From Roseicyclus sediminis (GTDB lineage: Bacteria; Pseudomonadota; Alphaproteobacteria; Rhodobacterales; Rhodobacteraceae): a stretch of 64,000 nucleotides of DNA. A program made the translations under genes and the position numbers. Below the pieces are notes generated by a model. The model was not told where the DNA came from. It did not search any database and saw only the letters and a program-made list of their open reading frames with translations. The DNA lies in contig NZ_JAOPHT010000011.1 in assembly GCF_025515305.1 (NCBI RefSeq), positions 1-64,000 of the forward strand. Reading direction: 5' to 3'. Numbering within the stretch: the first letter of the stretch is position 1; the number at the start of each line of letters is the position of its first letter. This document shows, piece by piece, positions 55,729-64,000 of the stretch.

Positions 55729-56319
55729 TCAACCGGGGCCTGTCAGGGCCGTCCGTGCGAGCCGGAGGATCTCGTCGATGTAGTCCTCCTGCGACCAGCC
55801 GCAGGCCTGTGTCAGGTGTTCCCAGAGGGACACGGACAGGAGGCCAGCCAGCAGGTCCGTCGCCCGCTCCTCCGTAAGCCCGGGGCGCAGGTCGCCGTCC
55901 CGAGCGAGCGCTGCAACTGCCGCAGCGCAGCCATGGCGGACGGCCGCCATCCGGTTCTCCCAGGCCGCGCGCGCCTCGGCGTCCGTCGCCATCATCGCCA
56001 TCAGGGCCCGGCCCACCGGGTAGATCACCGGGATATGCCCGCCCCAGGCGGCGATGAAGGCCGGAAGCCTTTCGGCCCCGGTCGTGGCGGCGCGGCTCTC
56101 GGCGAGCGTGGCGTCGATGTCGACCTTCTCGTCGAGGCGCTTCGTCGCCGCGATCAGCAGATCCGCGCGATTCGGGAAATGCAGGTAGACCGCCTGCCGC
56201 GAAAGCCCCGCGGCCTTCGCGATGTCCGACATACGCGTGCGCTCGGGGGCCCCTGATTCCAGCAGGTTGAGCGTGACGTCGAGGATGCGGGCGCGGGTGT
56301 CTTCGGATTTTCTTGACAT
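55729..56319 (-). CDS. TetR family regulator
   Basis: This 196-residue protein has the TetR helix-turn-helix: RARILDVTLNLLESGAPERT, MSDIAKAAGLSRQAVYLHF, then NRADLLIA. The ligand domain is not diagnostic. It is divergent from an NAD(P)-binding protein gene, and palindromes in the 73-base gap suggest that it represses both. Confidence 0.9.
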   Translation of the reverse strand: MSRKSEDTRARILDVTLNLLESGAPERTRMSDIAKAAGLSRQAVYLHFPNRADLLIAATKRLDEKVDIDATLAESRAATTGAERLPAFIAAWGGHIPVIYPVGRALMAMMATDAEARAAWENRMAAVRHGCAAAVAALARDGDLRPGLTEERATDLLAGLLSVSLWEHLTQACGWSQEDYIDEILRLARTALTGPG

Positions 56320-56369
56320 GCTGTAAAGTGGCAGGTTATTGACACGGCGTCAACTTGACATCGTGTCAA
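56313..56369. promoter_or_regulatory. three TetR-type operator palindromes
   Basis: TTGACATGCTGTAAA (56313), TTGACACGGCGTCAA (56339) and TTGACATCGTGTCAA (56355, perfect) are 15-base palindromes. The first overlaps the TetR start codon. They probably form the shared operator of the divergent pair. Confidence 0.7.
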
Positions 56370-56392
56370 GAAATTGCAGGAAAGGACACGCC

Positions 56393-57022
56393 ATGAACGT
56401 CATCGTCTTCGGAGCCACCGGCACGGTCGGCAAACTCGCCGTCTCGGAACTCCTCGCCTCGGGCCACGCCGTCACCGCCTTCGCCCGCCATCCCGAAAGG
56501 CTCGGCCTCGACCACCCACAGCTCTCGCACCACGCGGGCGACGCGCTGGACGCCGCCGACGTCTCGGCCGCCGTGAAGGGGCAGGACGCCGTCCTCGTCG
56601 TCCTCGGCGCAGGCATGTCGCGCAGGTCGCGCATCCGCTCGGACGGCACGCTGAACGTCATCCGCGCAATGCAGGCCCACGGGCCCCGGCGGCTGATCGT
56701 CCAGTCGACGCTCGGCGCGCGCGACAGCTGGAACACGCTGAACTTCTGGTGGAAAAGGGTGATGTTCGGTGCGCTTCTCGCGCCCGTCTTCCGCGATCAC
56801 GAACTGCAGGAGCGGCTGGTGGAGGCATCGGGCCTCGACTGGACCATCGTGCGCCCCGGCGCCTTCACCGACGCGGCGACGAAGCGCCCGGTGATCGAGG
56901 ATGTGCCCAACACGGCCCGCGGGCTGGATCTCAAGATCCGCCGCGCGGACCTTGCCCGGTTCCTCTGCCGGCAGGTCGCGGACCGCACCTACCTTCACCG
57001 CGCCGTCGGGCTCTCGAGCTGA
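56393..57022 (+). CDS. NAD(P)H-binding protein (atypical SDR)
   Basis: This 209-residue protein starts NVIVFGATGTVGKLAVSELL, the glycine-rich nucleotide motif of NmrA-like atypical SDRs, and has LDWTIVRPGAFTD. The role may be quinone or oxidant-linked, as often seen under TetR control. The start at 56393 lies downstream of the operators. Confidence 0.85.
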   Translation: MNVIVFGATGTVGKLAVSELLASGHAVTAFARHPERLGLDHPQLSHHAGDALDAADVSAAVKGQDAVLVVLGAGMSRRSRIRSDGTLNVIRAMQAHGPRRLIVQSTLGARDSWNTLNFWWKRVMFGALLAPVFRDHELQERLVEASGLDWTIVRPGAFTDAATKRPVIEDVPNTARGLDLKIRRADLARFLCRQVADRTYLHRAVGLSS

Positions 57023-57036
57023 GGGGAGGCACGGAC

Positions 57037-57507
57037 ATGGACATTCTCCTGACCGCCGCGGGCCTCCTCATGGCGCTTGTCGCCGGGGTCTTCCTCAGCT
57101 TTTCGGACTTCGTCATGCGGGGCCTCGCGGAGGCGCCCGAGGGCCACGGCGCGGCGGGGATGGTGGGGCTGAACCGCACCGTCTACCGCTCGGCCTTCAT
57201 GGGGCTTCTGATGGGCTTCGCGCCGGGATCGCTGGCGCTCGCCGCGCTGGCGCTCTGGCACCTCGACGGCGCCGCGCGCGTCGTGGTGGTGGCCGGGACG
57301 GGGGCCTACATTCTCGGCGTCATGGCGGTCACCGGCCTTGGCAACGTGCCGATGAACACCCGCCTCGACGACCTGTCTCGCAGCGCCGAGGGAACGTCCG
57401 GCTACTGGCCCGGCTACGCGGCCCGCTGGACCCGGCTCAACCACCTGCGCGTGGCGGCCTCGACCTTCGCCGCCGCGGCCTGGCTCATGGCGGCGCAGCT
57501 TGCCTGA
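57037..57507 (+). CDS. DUF1772-like membrane protein
   Basis: This 156-residue protein has four hydrophobic segments and the pattern GNVPMNTRLDDL typical of DUF1772 proteins (anthrone oxygenase-like fold). GAGGGGAGG precedes the start, 14 bases after the SDR stop, so both are in the TetR-controlled operon. Confidence 0.8.
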   Translation: MDILLTAAGLLMALVAGVFLSFSDFVMRGLAEAPEGHGAAGMVGLNRTVYRSAFMGLLMGFAPGSLALAALALWHLDGAARVVVVAGTGAYILGVMAVTGLGNVPMNTRLDDLSRSAEGTSGYWPGYAARWTRLNHLRVAASTFAAAAWLMAAQLA

Positions 57508-57528
57508 GCCGACCCCGGGCGGCGGATC

Positions 57529-58767
57529 TCACGCCGCCCGGTCGAGCCCGAAGGCGTCGTGCAGCGCCTGCACGGCCAGTTCCATGTACTTCCGGTCGAT
57601 CAGCACGCTGACCTTGATCTCGGAGGTCGTGATCACCTTGATGTTGATCCCCTCGTCGCGCAGCGTCTTGAACATCTTGGCCGCGACGCCCGCGTGGCTC
57701 CGCATCCCGATGCCGACGATCGAAACCTTGGCGACGTCTGTATCCGCCACGATCCCCCCGAAATCGACCTCGCCGCGTGCCTTGGCATCGGCCAGCGCCT
57801 TCTCGGCCCGCTTCACCTCGTTCACCGGGCAGGAGAAGGTCATGTCGGTCATGCCCTCCTCCGAGATGTTCTGCACGATCATGTCGACATTGACCCCCGC
57901 CTCGGCGAGCGGCCCGAAGATCGCCGCGGCGATGCCGGGGCGGTCCTCGACGTCCGTCAGCGTCAGCTTCGCCTCGTCGCGCGAATAGGCCACACCGGCC
58001 ACGACATTGCTTTCCACGATGTCCTCCTCGGCGCAGACCAGCGTGCCCGCGCTCTCGTCGGGTTCCTCGAAGCTCGAGAGCACCCGCAGTTTCACCTTGT
58101 AGCGCATGGCCAGTTCGACCGATCGCGTCTGCAGCACCTTCGCGCCGAGCGAGGCCAGCTCCAGCATCTCCTCGAAGGCGATCCGCTCAAGCTTGCGGGC
58201 CTTCGACGTGATCCGCGGGTCGGTCGTGTAGACCCCGTCCACATCCGTGTAGATGTCGCAGCGCTCGGCCCCGAAGGCGGCGGCGAAAGCCACCGCGGTG
58301 GTATCCGATCCGCCGCGTCCCAGCGTCGTGATCCGGCCTTCGGGGCTGATCCCCTGGAAGCCCGCGACGATGGCCACCCGCATGCCTTCGGCGAACTTCG
58401 CCATGATGTTCTCGGGCGGGATCGCCTCGATCCGGGCCGAGGCATGGGCCGAGGTCGTCTGCACCGGCACCTGCCAGCCCTGCCAGGACCGCGCGGGCAC
58501 GTCCATCTCCTGCAGCGTCAGCGCCATCAGGCCGGCGGTCACGTTCTCGCCCGAGGAGACCACGGCATCGTATTCCCGAGCGTCGAAGAGCGGCGAGGTC
58601 TCCTCGACCCAGCCCACGAGTTCGTTCGTCTTGCCCGCCATGGCCGAGACGATCACGATCACGTCGTAGCCGTTGGCGACCTCGCGCCCGACACGCTTTG
58701 CGGCCCGTCGGATGCGGTCGAGCGTGGCGACGGACGTGCCGCCGAACTTCATCACGAGAATGGGCAT
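57529..58767 (-). CDS. lysC: aspartate kinase
   Basis: This 412-residue enzyme phosphorylates aspartate for lysine, threonine and methionine synthesis. It begins ILVMKFGGTSVATLDRIRRA (catalytic K-F-G-G-T-S), has TLGRGGSDTTAVAFAAAF and two C-terminal ACT domains (DRPGIAAAIFGPLAEAGVNV, GIGMRSHAGVAAKMF) for feedback control. Confidence 0.95.
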   Translation of the reverse strand: MPILVMKFGGTSVATLDRIRRAAKRVGREVANGYDVIVIVSAMAGKTNELVGWVEETSPLFDAREYDAVVSSGENVTAGLMALTLQEMDVPARSWQGWQVPVQTTSAHASARIEAIPPENIMAKFAEGMRVAIVAGFQGISPEGRITTLGRGGSDTTAVAFAAAFGAERCDIYTDVDGVYTTDPRITSKARKLERIAFEEMLELASLGAKVLQTRSVELAMRYKVKLRVLSSFEEPDESAGTLVCAEEDIVESNVVAGVAYSRDEAKLTLTDVEDRPGIAAAIFGPLAEAGVNVDMIVQNISEEGMTDMTFSCPVNEVKRAEKALADAKARGEVDFGGIVADTDVAKVSIVGIGMRSHAGVAAKMFKTLRDEGINIKVITTSEIKVSVLIDRKYMELAVQALHDAFGLDRAA

Positions 58768-58880
58768 CTGGCCCCCGGTCCTTCGCCTTGCCGCCCACGG
58801 ATCGCCTCCGGGCGGGATCGCCGCGCCTCTTACGGCCCGCGGCCCCGTGCCGCAAGGCCCGTCATGTCGCGCGGCCCCTC

Positions 58881-58902
58881 CTTCATCTTTCCCCAAATAC
58901 GC
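58881..58902 (-). repeat. 3' repeat copy 4
   Basis: Minus strand GCGTATTT, two bases, GGAAAGATGAAG, 15 bases after the SDR stop in its sense direction. Confidence 0.7.
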
Positions 58903-58917
58903 ATCGCGACGCCGCGG

Positions 58918-59559
58918 TCAGAACGGATGTTCACGTCCGTCCCAGGTCAGGAACTCTCCCGTCGTCGCGGCCGACAGAGCGTCGAACCGCGCCACGAGGC
59001 CCTCGACGCTTTCACTGAGCGTGATGTCGGCCTCCGATCCACCCATGTCCGTCCGGACCCAGCCGGGGTGGTAGATGCCCACCGCGATGCCGCGCGGGGC
59101 GAGGTCGCGGGCGAGGTTCCGCCCCAGGTTGGTCGCCGCCGCCTTCGAGGCACGGTAGATGTAGCTTCCCCCGTTCGCCCGCATGTTCGACCCCATCTGG
59201 CTCGACACGATGGCGATCTTCGGTGCCGAGGCGCGGGACAGATGCGGGAGGAACGCCTGCACCGTCAGGAAAACCCCCGTCACGTTGACCGCGAAGGTGC
59301 GCGCCCAGAGGTCCGCCCCGAACCCGTCCTCCAGCCGCTCGCCCTTGTCCTGATAGATGCCCGCATTGCAGACGAGGAGGTCGAGCGTCCGGTCCGCCAG
59401 ACCTTCCGCCAGCGCCGCGACGGAGGCCGGGTCGGTCACGTCGACGGCCGCGTCGCCGCCTGTGCGGGCCGCCGCGATCACGTCCTGGCCGCGCGCGCGG
59501 TAGGCTTCGGCCAGTCCCGCGCCGATCCCGCGATTGGCCCCGGTGATGAGAATGGTCAT
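58918..59559 (-). CDS. short-chain dehydrogenase/reductase
   Basis: This 213-residue SDR has the cofactor motif TGANRGIGAGLAEAY, NAG in LLVCNAGIY, and the catalytic Ser/Tyr-x-x-x-Lys seen as IVSSQMG and YRASKAAATNLG. Substrate unknown. It is divergent from the threonine dehydratase gene. Confidence 0.9.
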   Translation of the reverse strand: MTILITGANRGIGAGLAEAYRARGQDVIAAARTGGDAAVDVTDPASVAALAEGLADRTLDLLVCNAGIYQDKGERLEDGFGADLWARTFAVNVTGVFLTVQAFLPHLSRASAPKIAIVSSQMGSNMRANGGSYIYRASKAAATNLGRNLARDLAPRGIAVGIYHPGWVRTDMGGSEADITLSESVEGLVARFDALSAATTGEFLTWDGREHPF

Positions 59560-59661
59560 GTGCGCCTCCGTTGTTCGCTTCCCGGGCTAGGCGTTCGCGG
59601 CCGGGCTTGCAAGCATGCCCGGCCCGCGCGAGGCTTGGGCCGCGCCCTGAAGGAGACGGAC

Positions 59662-60633
59662 ATGCAATTCACCAAGGACGAGCTCGAGGCCGCCCATGCC
59701 CTCGTCACCGCCACGATGTTTCCAACGCCGCAGCATGCATGGCCGCTCCTGGCCGAGCGCGTCGGCGCCGAGGTGTTCGTGAAGCACGAGAACCACACCC
59801 CCACCGGCTCGTTCAAGGTGCGCGGCGCGCTGACCTTCATCGACTGGCTGACGCGGACGCACCCGGAGGTGACAGGTATCTGCACCGCGACGCGCGGCAA
59901 CCACGGGCAGGGACAGGCCTGGGCCGCGACCAGGGCGGGGCTGACGGCGAAGGTCTACGTGCCGCGCGGCAATTCGGTCGAGAAGAATTCCGCGATGCGG
60001 GCCTTCGGGGCCGAGCTGATCGAGTTCGGCGAGGATTTCGACACCGCGCGGGAGGAAGCCTACCGCGTCGCGGCCGAGGAGAACCTGTTCATCGTGCCGC
60101 CTTTCCACCGCGAGCTTGTCCGGGGTGTGGCGACCTATGGCTACGAGCTCTTCACCGCCGTGCCGGACCTCGATGCGGTCTATGTGCCCATCGGCTGCGG
60201 CTCGGGCATCTGCGGCACCATCGCCGCCCGCGACGCGCTGGGCGCCAAGGCCGAGGTGATCGGCGTCGTCTCGGAGAACGCGCCGACCGCCAAGCTTTCG
60301 GTCGAGGCCGGGCGCCCGATCGAGACCGACAGCGCCCGCACCTTCGCCGACGGCATGGCGGTCCGCGTGCCCGTTCCGGAGGCACTGGCGATCTACGGGG
60401 AAAAGGCCGCGCGCATCCTGACCGTGTCGGACGCCGAGGTCGCCGGAGCGATCCGCGCCTACTACACCGACACCCACAACCTCGCCGAGGGGGCGGGGGC
60501 GGCGCCGTTGGCGGCCCTGATACGGGAACGCGACCGGATGCAGGGCAAGAAGGTCGCGGTCATCCTTTGCGGCGGAAACATCGACCAGGAGTGGTTCGTG
60601 ACCGTGCTCGAGGGGGGCGTGCCGGCGGTTTGA
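59662..60633 (+). CDS. threonine dehydratase-like PLP enzyme
   Basis: This 323-residue enzyme of the serine/threonine dehydratase fold has the PLP lysine in TGSFKVRGAL, then ATRGNHGQGQAWAA and the phosphate cup GCGSGICG. It lacks the C-terminal regulatory domain of biosynthetic IlvA, so it is a catabolic or related type; hydroxy-amino acids other than threonine are possible. AAGGAG precedes the start. Confidence 0.85.
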   Translation: MQFTKDELEAAHALVTATMFPTPQHAWPLLAERVGAEVFVKHENHTPTGSFKVRGALTFIDWLTRTHPEVTGICTATRGNHGQGQAWAATRAGLTAKVYVPRGNSVEKNSAMRAFGAELIEFGEDFDTAREEAYRVAAEENLFIVPPFHRELVRGVATYGYELFTAVPDLDAVYVPIGCGSGICGTIAARDALGAKAEVIGVVSENAPTAKLSVEAGRPIETDSARTFADGMAVRVPVPEALAIYGEKAARILTVSDAEVAGAIRAYYTDTHNLAEGAGAAPLAALIRERDRMQGKKVAVILCGGNIDQEWFVTVLEGGVPAV

Positions 60634-60696
60634 TCCGGTCGGCGCGCCATGCGCGCCGACCGGAGCGAGAGGGCTCTGCCCCCTCGCGCTCCCCCG

Positions 60697-60718
60697 GCGT
60701 ATTTTGGGAAAGATGAAG
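60697..60718 (+). repeat. 3' repeat copy 5
   Basis: Plus strand GCGTATTT, two bases, GGAAAGATGAAG, 63 bases after the dehydratase stop in its sense direction, and 17 bases from the end of the convergent gene. Confidence 0.7.
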
Positions 60719-60734
60719 AGGCGGCGGGGTGGTG

Positions 60735-61436
60735 TCAGGCCGTCGGGGCGGTGTCCTCGCCGAGGTGCCGGGCGGCTTCCTTCCGGGCCCAGGGCTTCAG
60801 CCGCGGGCCATTCGTCTGCAGGAACGCCTGCGCGCGGCTTCTGTCCTTCTTCGAAAGGTCCCGCACCCACCAGGCGACCGCCTTCTGGATGAACCAGTCG
60901 GGGTCCTCCGCGTAGCCCGCGCACCAGCCCAGGATGCGGTCGCGCGCGGCCTCCTCCGCGGGCCTGGGGTGGCGCGACTTCGTGAAGGGGAGCGTGAAGA
61001 CCAGCGCCGCGCGGCGCGTCCACATGTGGTCCGAGCGTGTCCAGCCCTCGATCTCGTCAAGGCGGGCCGGGTCGGCCACCACTCGCTTCTGGCCGGCCTG
61101 TGCCACGGCGTCGGCGATGGCCCAGCTGTCGAACTCCGGCACGAAGCCCGTGAGGCAGGCCCAGGCCGGTCCGTCGTCGGGACGGATGCGGGCCTGCAGG
61201 AAGAGCTTTCCCGCCGCGATGCGCGCCTCGTAGACATCGCTTGCCCAGAGGTCGCGGGCCAGCGCCACGCGCTCGTCGAGGGACAGGGCCTTGCGCCATG
61301 CCGTCGCGAGATCCGTCACCGCCGCATTGGACAGGCCAAGATAGGGCCGGTCGACCTTGTGATAGGCCGCCATCCCCTCGGCCCGCTCCGGGTCGGCCAG
61401 GGCGCGGAGCGCCGCGAGTGCCCCCTCGCCCGTCAC
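60735..61436 (-). CDS. DNA alkylation repair protein (AlkD-like)
   Basis: This 233-residue protein of HEAT-like helical repeats has FVPEFDSWAIADAVA, RRAALVFTLPF and WFIQKAVAWWVRDLSKKD, typical of AlkD/AlkC glycosylases that remove alkylated bases. The GTG start overlaps the upstream acetyltransferase stop (GTGA). Confidence 0.88.
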   Translation of the reverse strand: MTGEGALAALRALADPERAEGMAAYHKVDRPYLGLSNAAVTDLATAWRKALSLDERVALARDLWASDVYEARIAAGKLFLQARIRPDDGPAWACLTGFVPEFDSWAIADAVAQAGQKRVVADPARLDEIEGWTRSDHMWTRRAALVFTLPFTKSRHPRPAEEAARDRILGWCAGYAEDPDWFIQKAVAWWVRDLSKKDRSRAQAFLQTNGPRLKPWARKEAARHLGEDTAPTA

Positions 61437-62029
61437 CGCGGCCGCGCGAGTTGCCAGTCGAGATGGGCGCGCACCGACGGCCAGTCGGACGCCGTGATCG
61501 AATAGACCGCGGTGTCGCGGATCGTGCCGTTCGGCAGGCGCATGTGTGCGCGCAGGATACCGTCGAGCTGCGCGCCCAGCCGCTCGATCGCGCGGCGCGA
61601 CTGGGCGTTGAGGCGGTGCGTCCGGAACTCGACCGCCAGGCAGCCCCAGACCTCGAAGGCGTGCGCCAGCATCAGGCGCTTGGCCTCGGTGTTGAGGGGG
61701 CCGCGCTGCGCCGAGGGCGCGATCCAGGTCGAGCCGATCTCGACGCGCGGTGTCGCGTGGTCGATATGCATGAACGTCGTCATGCCGACAGGCCGGCCGC
61801 CTGCATCGCAGGTCGCGAAGGGGATCATCGAGCCGAGGTCGCGCAGTTTCAGGCGGCGGGCGATCTCGGCGTTCATGCCTTGGGGTGACGGCACCGAGGT
61901 GTACCAGAGCTCGTGCAGGCCACCCTCCGCGCTTGCGTGCGAGAGTGCCGCGGCATGGCCCGGATCCAGCGGCACAAGCGTCACGTGCCGGCCCGACAGG
62001 CGCAGGTCCGGCGGGCCCAGGCGGCTCAT
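61433..62029 (-). CDS. GNAT family acetyltransferase (RimJ/RimL-like)
   Basis: This 198-residue protein has GSTWIAPSAQRGPLNTEAKR, LAVEFRTHRLNAQSRRAIER and LGAQLDGILRAHMR, the pattern of ribosomal-protein or drug acetyltransferases. Its ATG overlaps the glmS stop (ATGA), so it is translated with glmS. Confidence 0.88.
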   Translation of the reverse strand: MSRLGPPDLRLSGRHVTLVPLDPGHAAALSHASAEGGLHELWYTSVPSPQGMNAEIARRLKLRDLGSMIPFATCDAGGRPVGMTTFMHIDHATPRVEIGSTWIAPSAQRGPLNTEAKRLMLAHAFEVWGCLAVEFRTHRLNAQSRRAIERLGAQLDGILRAHMRLPNGTIRDTAVYSITASDWPSVRAHLDWQLARPR

Positions 62030-63837
62030 TCGACGGTGACCGACTTCGCCAGGTTGCGCGGCTGGTCCACGTCGGTCCCCTTGTGGAGCGCGGTGTGATA
62101 CGCGATCAGCTGCGCCGGCACCGCGTAAAGAAGCGGCGCGAGGATCGGGTCGACCTTCGGCATGACCAGAGTCTCCCAGACGCCGTGTCCCGCCGCCTCG
62201 ATGCCCTCCGCATCACTGACGAGCCAGACCAGACCGTCGCGGGCCATGACTTCCTGCATGTTGGACACGGTCTTGTCGAACAAGGCGTCGCGCGGTGCGA
62301 GGACGATCACGGGGACGGATTTGTCCACCAGCGCGATGGGGCCGTGCTTCAGCTCGCCCGAGGCATAGCCCTCGGCGTGGATATAGCTGATTTCCTTCAG
62401 CTTCAGCGCGCCTTCGAGGGCCATCGGGAACATGGGGCCACGGCCAAGGAACAGCACGGACTGCGCCTCGGCGATGCGCCCCGTGACCGTGCGGATACGC
62501 TCCTCCAGCGCCAGCGCCTGGTTGATGAGACCCGGCAGGCTGCGCAGGGTGGTGACCAGTTCGGCCTCGCGCGCCTCGGTCAGGTGCCCGCGCTGGCGCC
62601 CCGCGAGGATCGCGAGGTTCGCCAGGGCGCCAAGCTGGTTCACGAAGGCCTTGGTCGAGGCGACGCCGATCTCCACGCCAGCGAGGATCGGAAGCGCCGC
62701 GTCGCTTTCGCGCGCGATGGAGCTTTCGGCGACGTTGACGATCGAGATGACCGACCGGGCCTTTTCCCGCGCGTAGCGCAGCGCGGCCAGCGTGTCGGCC
62801 GTCTCGCCGGACTGACTGACGAAGAGCGCCGTGGCGCGGTCCGAAACGGGCGGCTCGCGGTAGCGGAACTCGGACGCGATATCCACGTCGCAGGGCAGGC
62901 CGGCGAGTTGCTCGAACCAGTACTTCGCGACCTGGCAGGCATAGTGCGCCGTGCCGCAGGCCACCATGATCAGACGGTCCGTCCCGGCGAAGTCGATCTG
63001 GAAATCGGGCACGTCCACCCGGTCGCCCGATGCGTAATAGGAGAGGCATTCGGACAGGACCGTAGGCTGTTCGAAGATCTCCTTGGCCATGAAGTGCTTG
63101 TGCCCGGCCTTGTCGACCTGCGCGGCCTGCGCGGCGATGGCGCGGGTCTCGCGGTTGGCAAGCCGCCCTTCCACGTCATGGATTTCCACGCCCGCCCGGG
63201 TGACGAAGGCGTAGTCGCCCTCTTCGAGATAGGTGATGCGGTCGGTCAGCGGGCTGAGCGCGATGGCGTCCGAGCCCACGTACATCTCGCCGTCCCCGTG
63301 CCCGATGGCCAGCGGCGAGCCCTTGCGCGCCGCCACGATCAGGTCTTCCTCGCCCTCGAAGAGGAAGGCGAGCGCGAAGGCGCCCTCAAGGTGCTTCAGC
63401 GTCTCGGCGGCGGCCTCACGGGGGGACAATCCCTTTTCCATGAATGTCTCGCACAGGTGGGCGACCGTCTCGGTGTCGGTGTCGCTTTCGAAGCTGCGGC
63501 CCGGCATGCGCTCTTTCAGTTCGCGGAAATTCTCGATGATGCCGTTGTGGACGACGACGACCCGGCCCGCGAGGTGCGGGTGGGCGTTCTTCACCGTCGG
63601 CCCGCCATGGGTGGCCCAGCGGGTGTGGCCGATGCCGATGCGCCCCGCGAGCGGCTCGTAGACCAGAAGATCGGACAGGTTGTGCAGCTTGCCGACCGCG
63701 CGCCGCCGGTCGAGCGCGCCGTTCTGCACCGTCGCGATCCCCGCGCTGTCGTAGCCGCGATACTCGAGCCGCTTCAGCGCCTCCAGAAGGATCGGTGCGA
63801 CCTCGTGGTCGGACAGTACCCCGATGATCCCGCACAT
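62026..63837 (-). CDS. glmS: glutamine-fructose-6-phosphate aminotransferase
   Basis: This 603-residue enzyme makes glucosamine-6-phosphate, the first step to UDP-GlcNAc. It begins CGIIGVLSDHEVAPILLEAL with catalytic Cys1 after Met removal, and has two SIS domains (FVSQSGETADTLAALRYAR, LGRGPMFPMALEGALKLKE) and the C-terminal DQPRNLAKSVTVE. It follows glmU by only five bases. Confidence 0.96.
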   Translation of the reverse strand: MCGIIGVLSDHEVAPILLEALKRLEYRGYDSAGIATVQNGALDRRRAVGKLHNLSDLLVYEPLAGRIGIGHTRWATHGGPTVKNAHPHLAGRVVVVHNGIIENFRELKERMPGRSFESDTDTETVAHLCETFMEKGLSPREAAAETLKHLEGAFALAFLFEGEEDLIVAARKGSPLAIGHGDGEMYVGSDAIALSPLTDRITYLEEGDYAFVTRAGVEIHDVEGRLANRETRAIAAQAAQVDKAGHKHFMAKEIFEQPTVLSECLSYYASGDRVDVPDFQIDFAGTDRLIMVACGTAHYACQVAKYWFEQLAGLPCDVDIASEFRYREPPVSDRATALFVSQSGETADTLAALRYAREKARSVISIVNVAESSIARESDAALPILAGVEIGVASTKAFVNQLGALANLAILAGRQRGHLTEAREAELVTTLRSLPGLINQALALEERIRTVTGRIAEAQSVLFLGRGPMFPMALEGALKLKEISYIHAEGYASGELKHGPIALVDKSVPVIVLAPRDALFDKTVSNMQEVMARDGLVWLVSDAEGIEAAGHGVWETLVMPKVDPILAPLLYAVPAQLIAYHTALHKGTDVDQPRNLAKSVTVE

Positions 63838-63842
63838 GGGCC

Positions 63843-64000
63843 TTATCCTTTCCTGCTGCTCTTGATCGCGCGCAAACGTTCCATCAGCCGCACCGCAAGG
63901 CCGGGTTTGTTGACCTGCCTCGCGCGGGCAACGGCGAGCGCACCCTCGGGCACGTCCTCGGTGATGACCGAGCCCGAGGCGGTCATCGCCCGGTCGCCGA
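63843..64000 (-). CDS. glmU: bifunctional GlmU, C-terminal end (partial)
   Basis: The last 51 or so codons on the minus strand read [20 protein letters not shown] then [13 protein letters not shown], the C-terminus of GlmU (acetyltransferase and UDP-GlcNAc pyrophosphorylase). The 5' part lies beyond the right edge. It precedes glmS. Confidence 0.9.
   Translation of the reverse strand, partial: GDRAMTASGSVITEDVPEGALAVARARQVNKPGLAVRLMERLRAIKSSRKG

Overview
The window looks like an alphaproteobacterial chromosome, most likely Rhodobacterales. I infer this from the very G+C-rich right three quarters, the pcm-tolC-PopZ-like-rhomboid order, DUF2927 and DUF2269 genes, FNR boxes and the glmU-glmS pair. 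The left 17 kb is visibly more A+T-rich and contains broken genes, so I read it as an acquired island. It sits between the 3' end of an rfbA-like gene (1-108) and a second nucleotide-sugar operon (17340-22745).

The most interesting content is a lasso-peptide (RiPP) cluster at about 321-12672 that carries two precursors and two cyclases. On the plus strand are a nucleotidyltransferase, an ABC exporter and an HPr-kinase-like enzyme. On the minus strand are cyclase 2 followed by precursor 2, then one PqqD-like leader-binding protein, cyclase 1, precursor 1 and a rho-independent terminator. A single transglutaminase-like leader protease (plus strand) and an ATP-grasp protein follow. Neither precursor had been called among the longer open frames; I found them by reading the cluster. 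Both have a P-x-L leader motif, Thr-Leu just before the cut site, a Glu at core position 9 for a nine-residue ring, and a C-terminal Ser that suits the kinase. Precursor 2 is predicted to start its core with Thr and has Cys3 and Cys25.

12.7-17.3 kb is a scarred segment: an integrase N-terminal remnant, a frameshifted XRE regulator, a VanZ-like gene, a small membrane protein, and a two-gene unit whose second member is a possible nucleotide-sensing effector (deoxyribosyltransferase/TIR-like N-terminus, possibly STING-like C-terminus). Immediately after it lies the frameshifted tail of a second lasso protease, which suggests the cluster was once larger.

17.3-22.7 kb (minus) makes a branched, C-methylated CDP-sugar: cytidylyltransferase, an epimerase/C-methyltransferase fusion, a second C-methyltransferase and a glycosyltransferase. 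23.2-29.5 kb carries pcm, tolC, a very long acidic PopZ-like protein, rhomboid and a small conserved gene.

29.5-39.5 kb is an energy and carbon module: a LysR regulator divergent from dabB-dabA (inorganic carbon uptake), then a convergent group-3b-type NiFe-hydrogenase operon with its maturation protease and an FNR-like box upstream. A P-type ATPase and tRNA-Leu(UAA) follow.

42.6-64 kb is ordinary core genome: apt, mtnP, a GMC oxidoreductase, SulP transporter, ptsP, lysC, threonine dehydratase, DNA alkylation repair, glmS and the end of glmU. Five copies of a 22-base motif lie just after stop codons here, always in the sense direction of the gene they follow. A TetR gene and its divergent target share three TTGACA-N3-TGTCAA-type palindromes.
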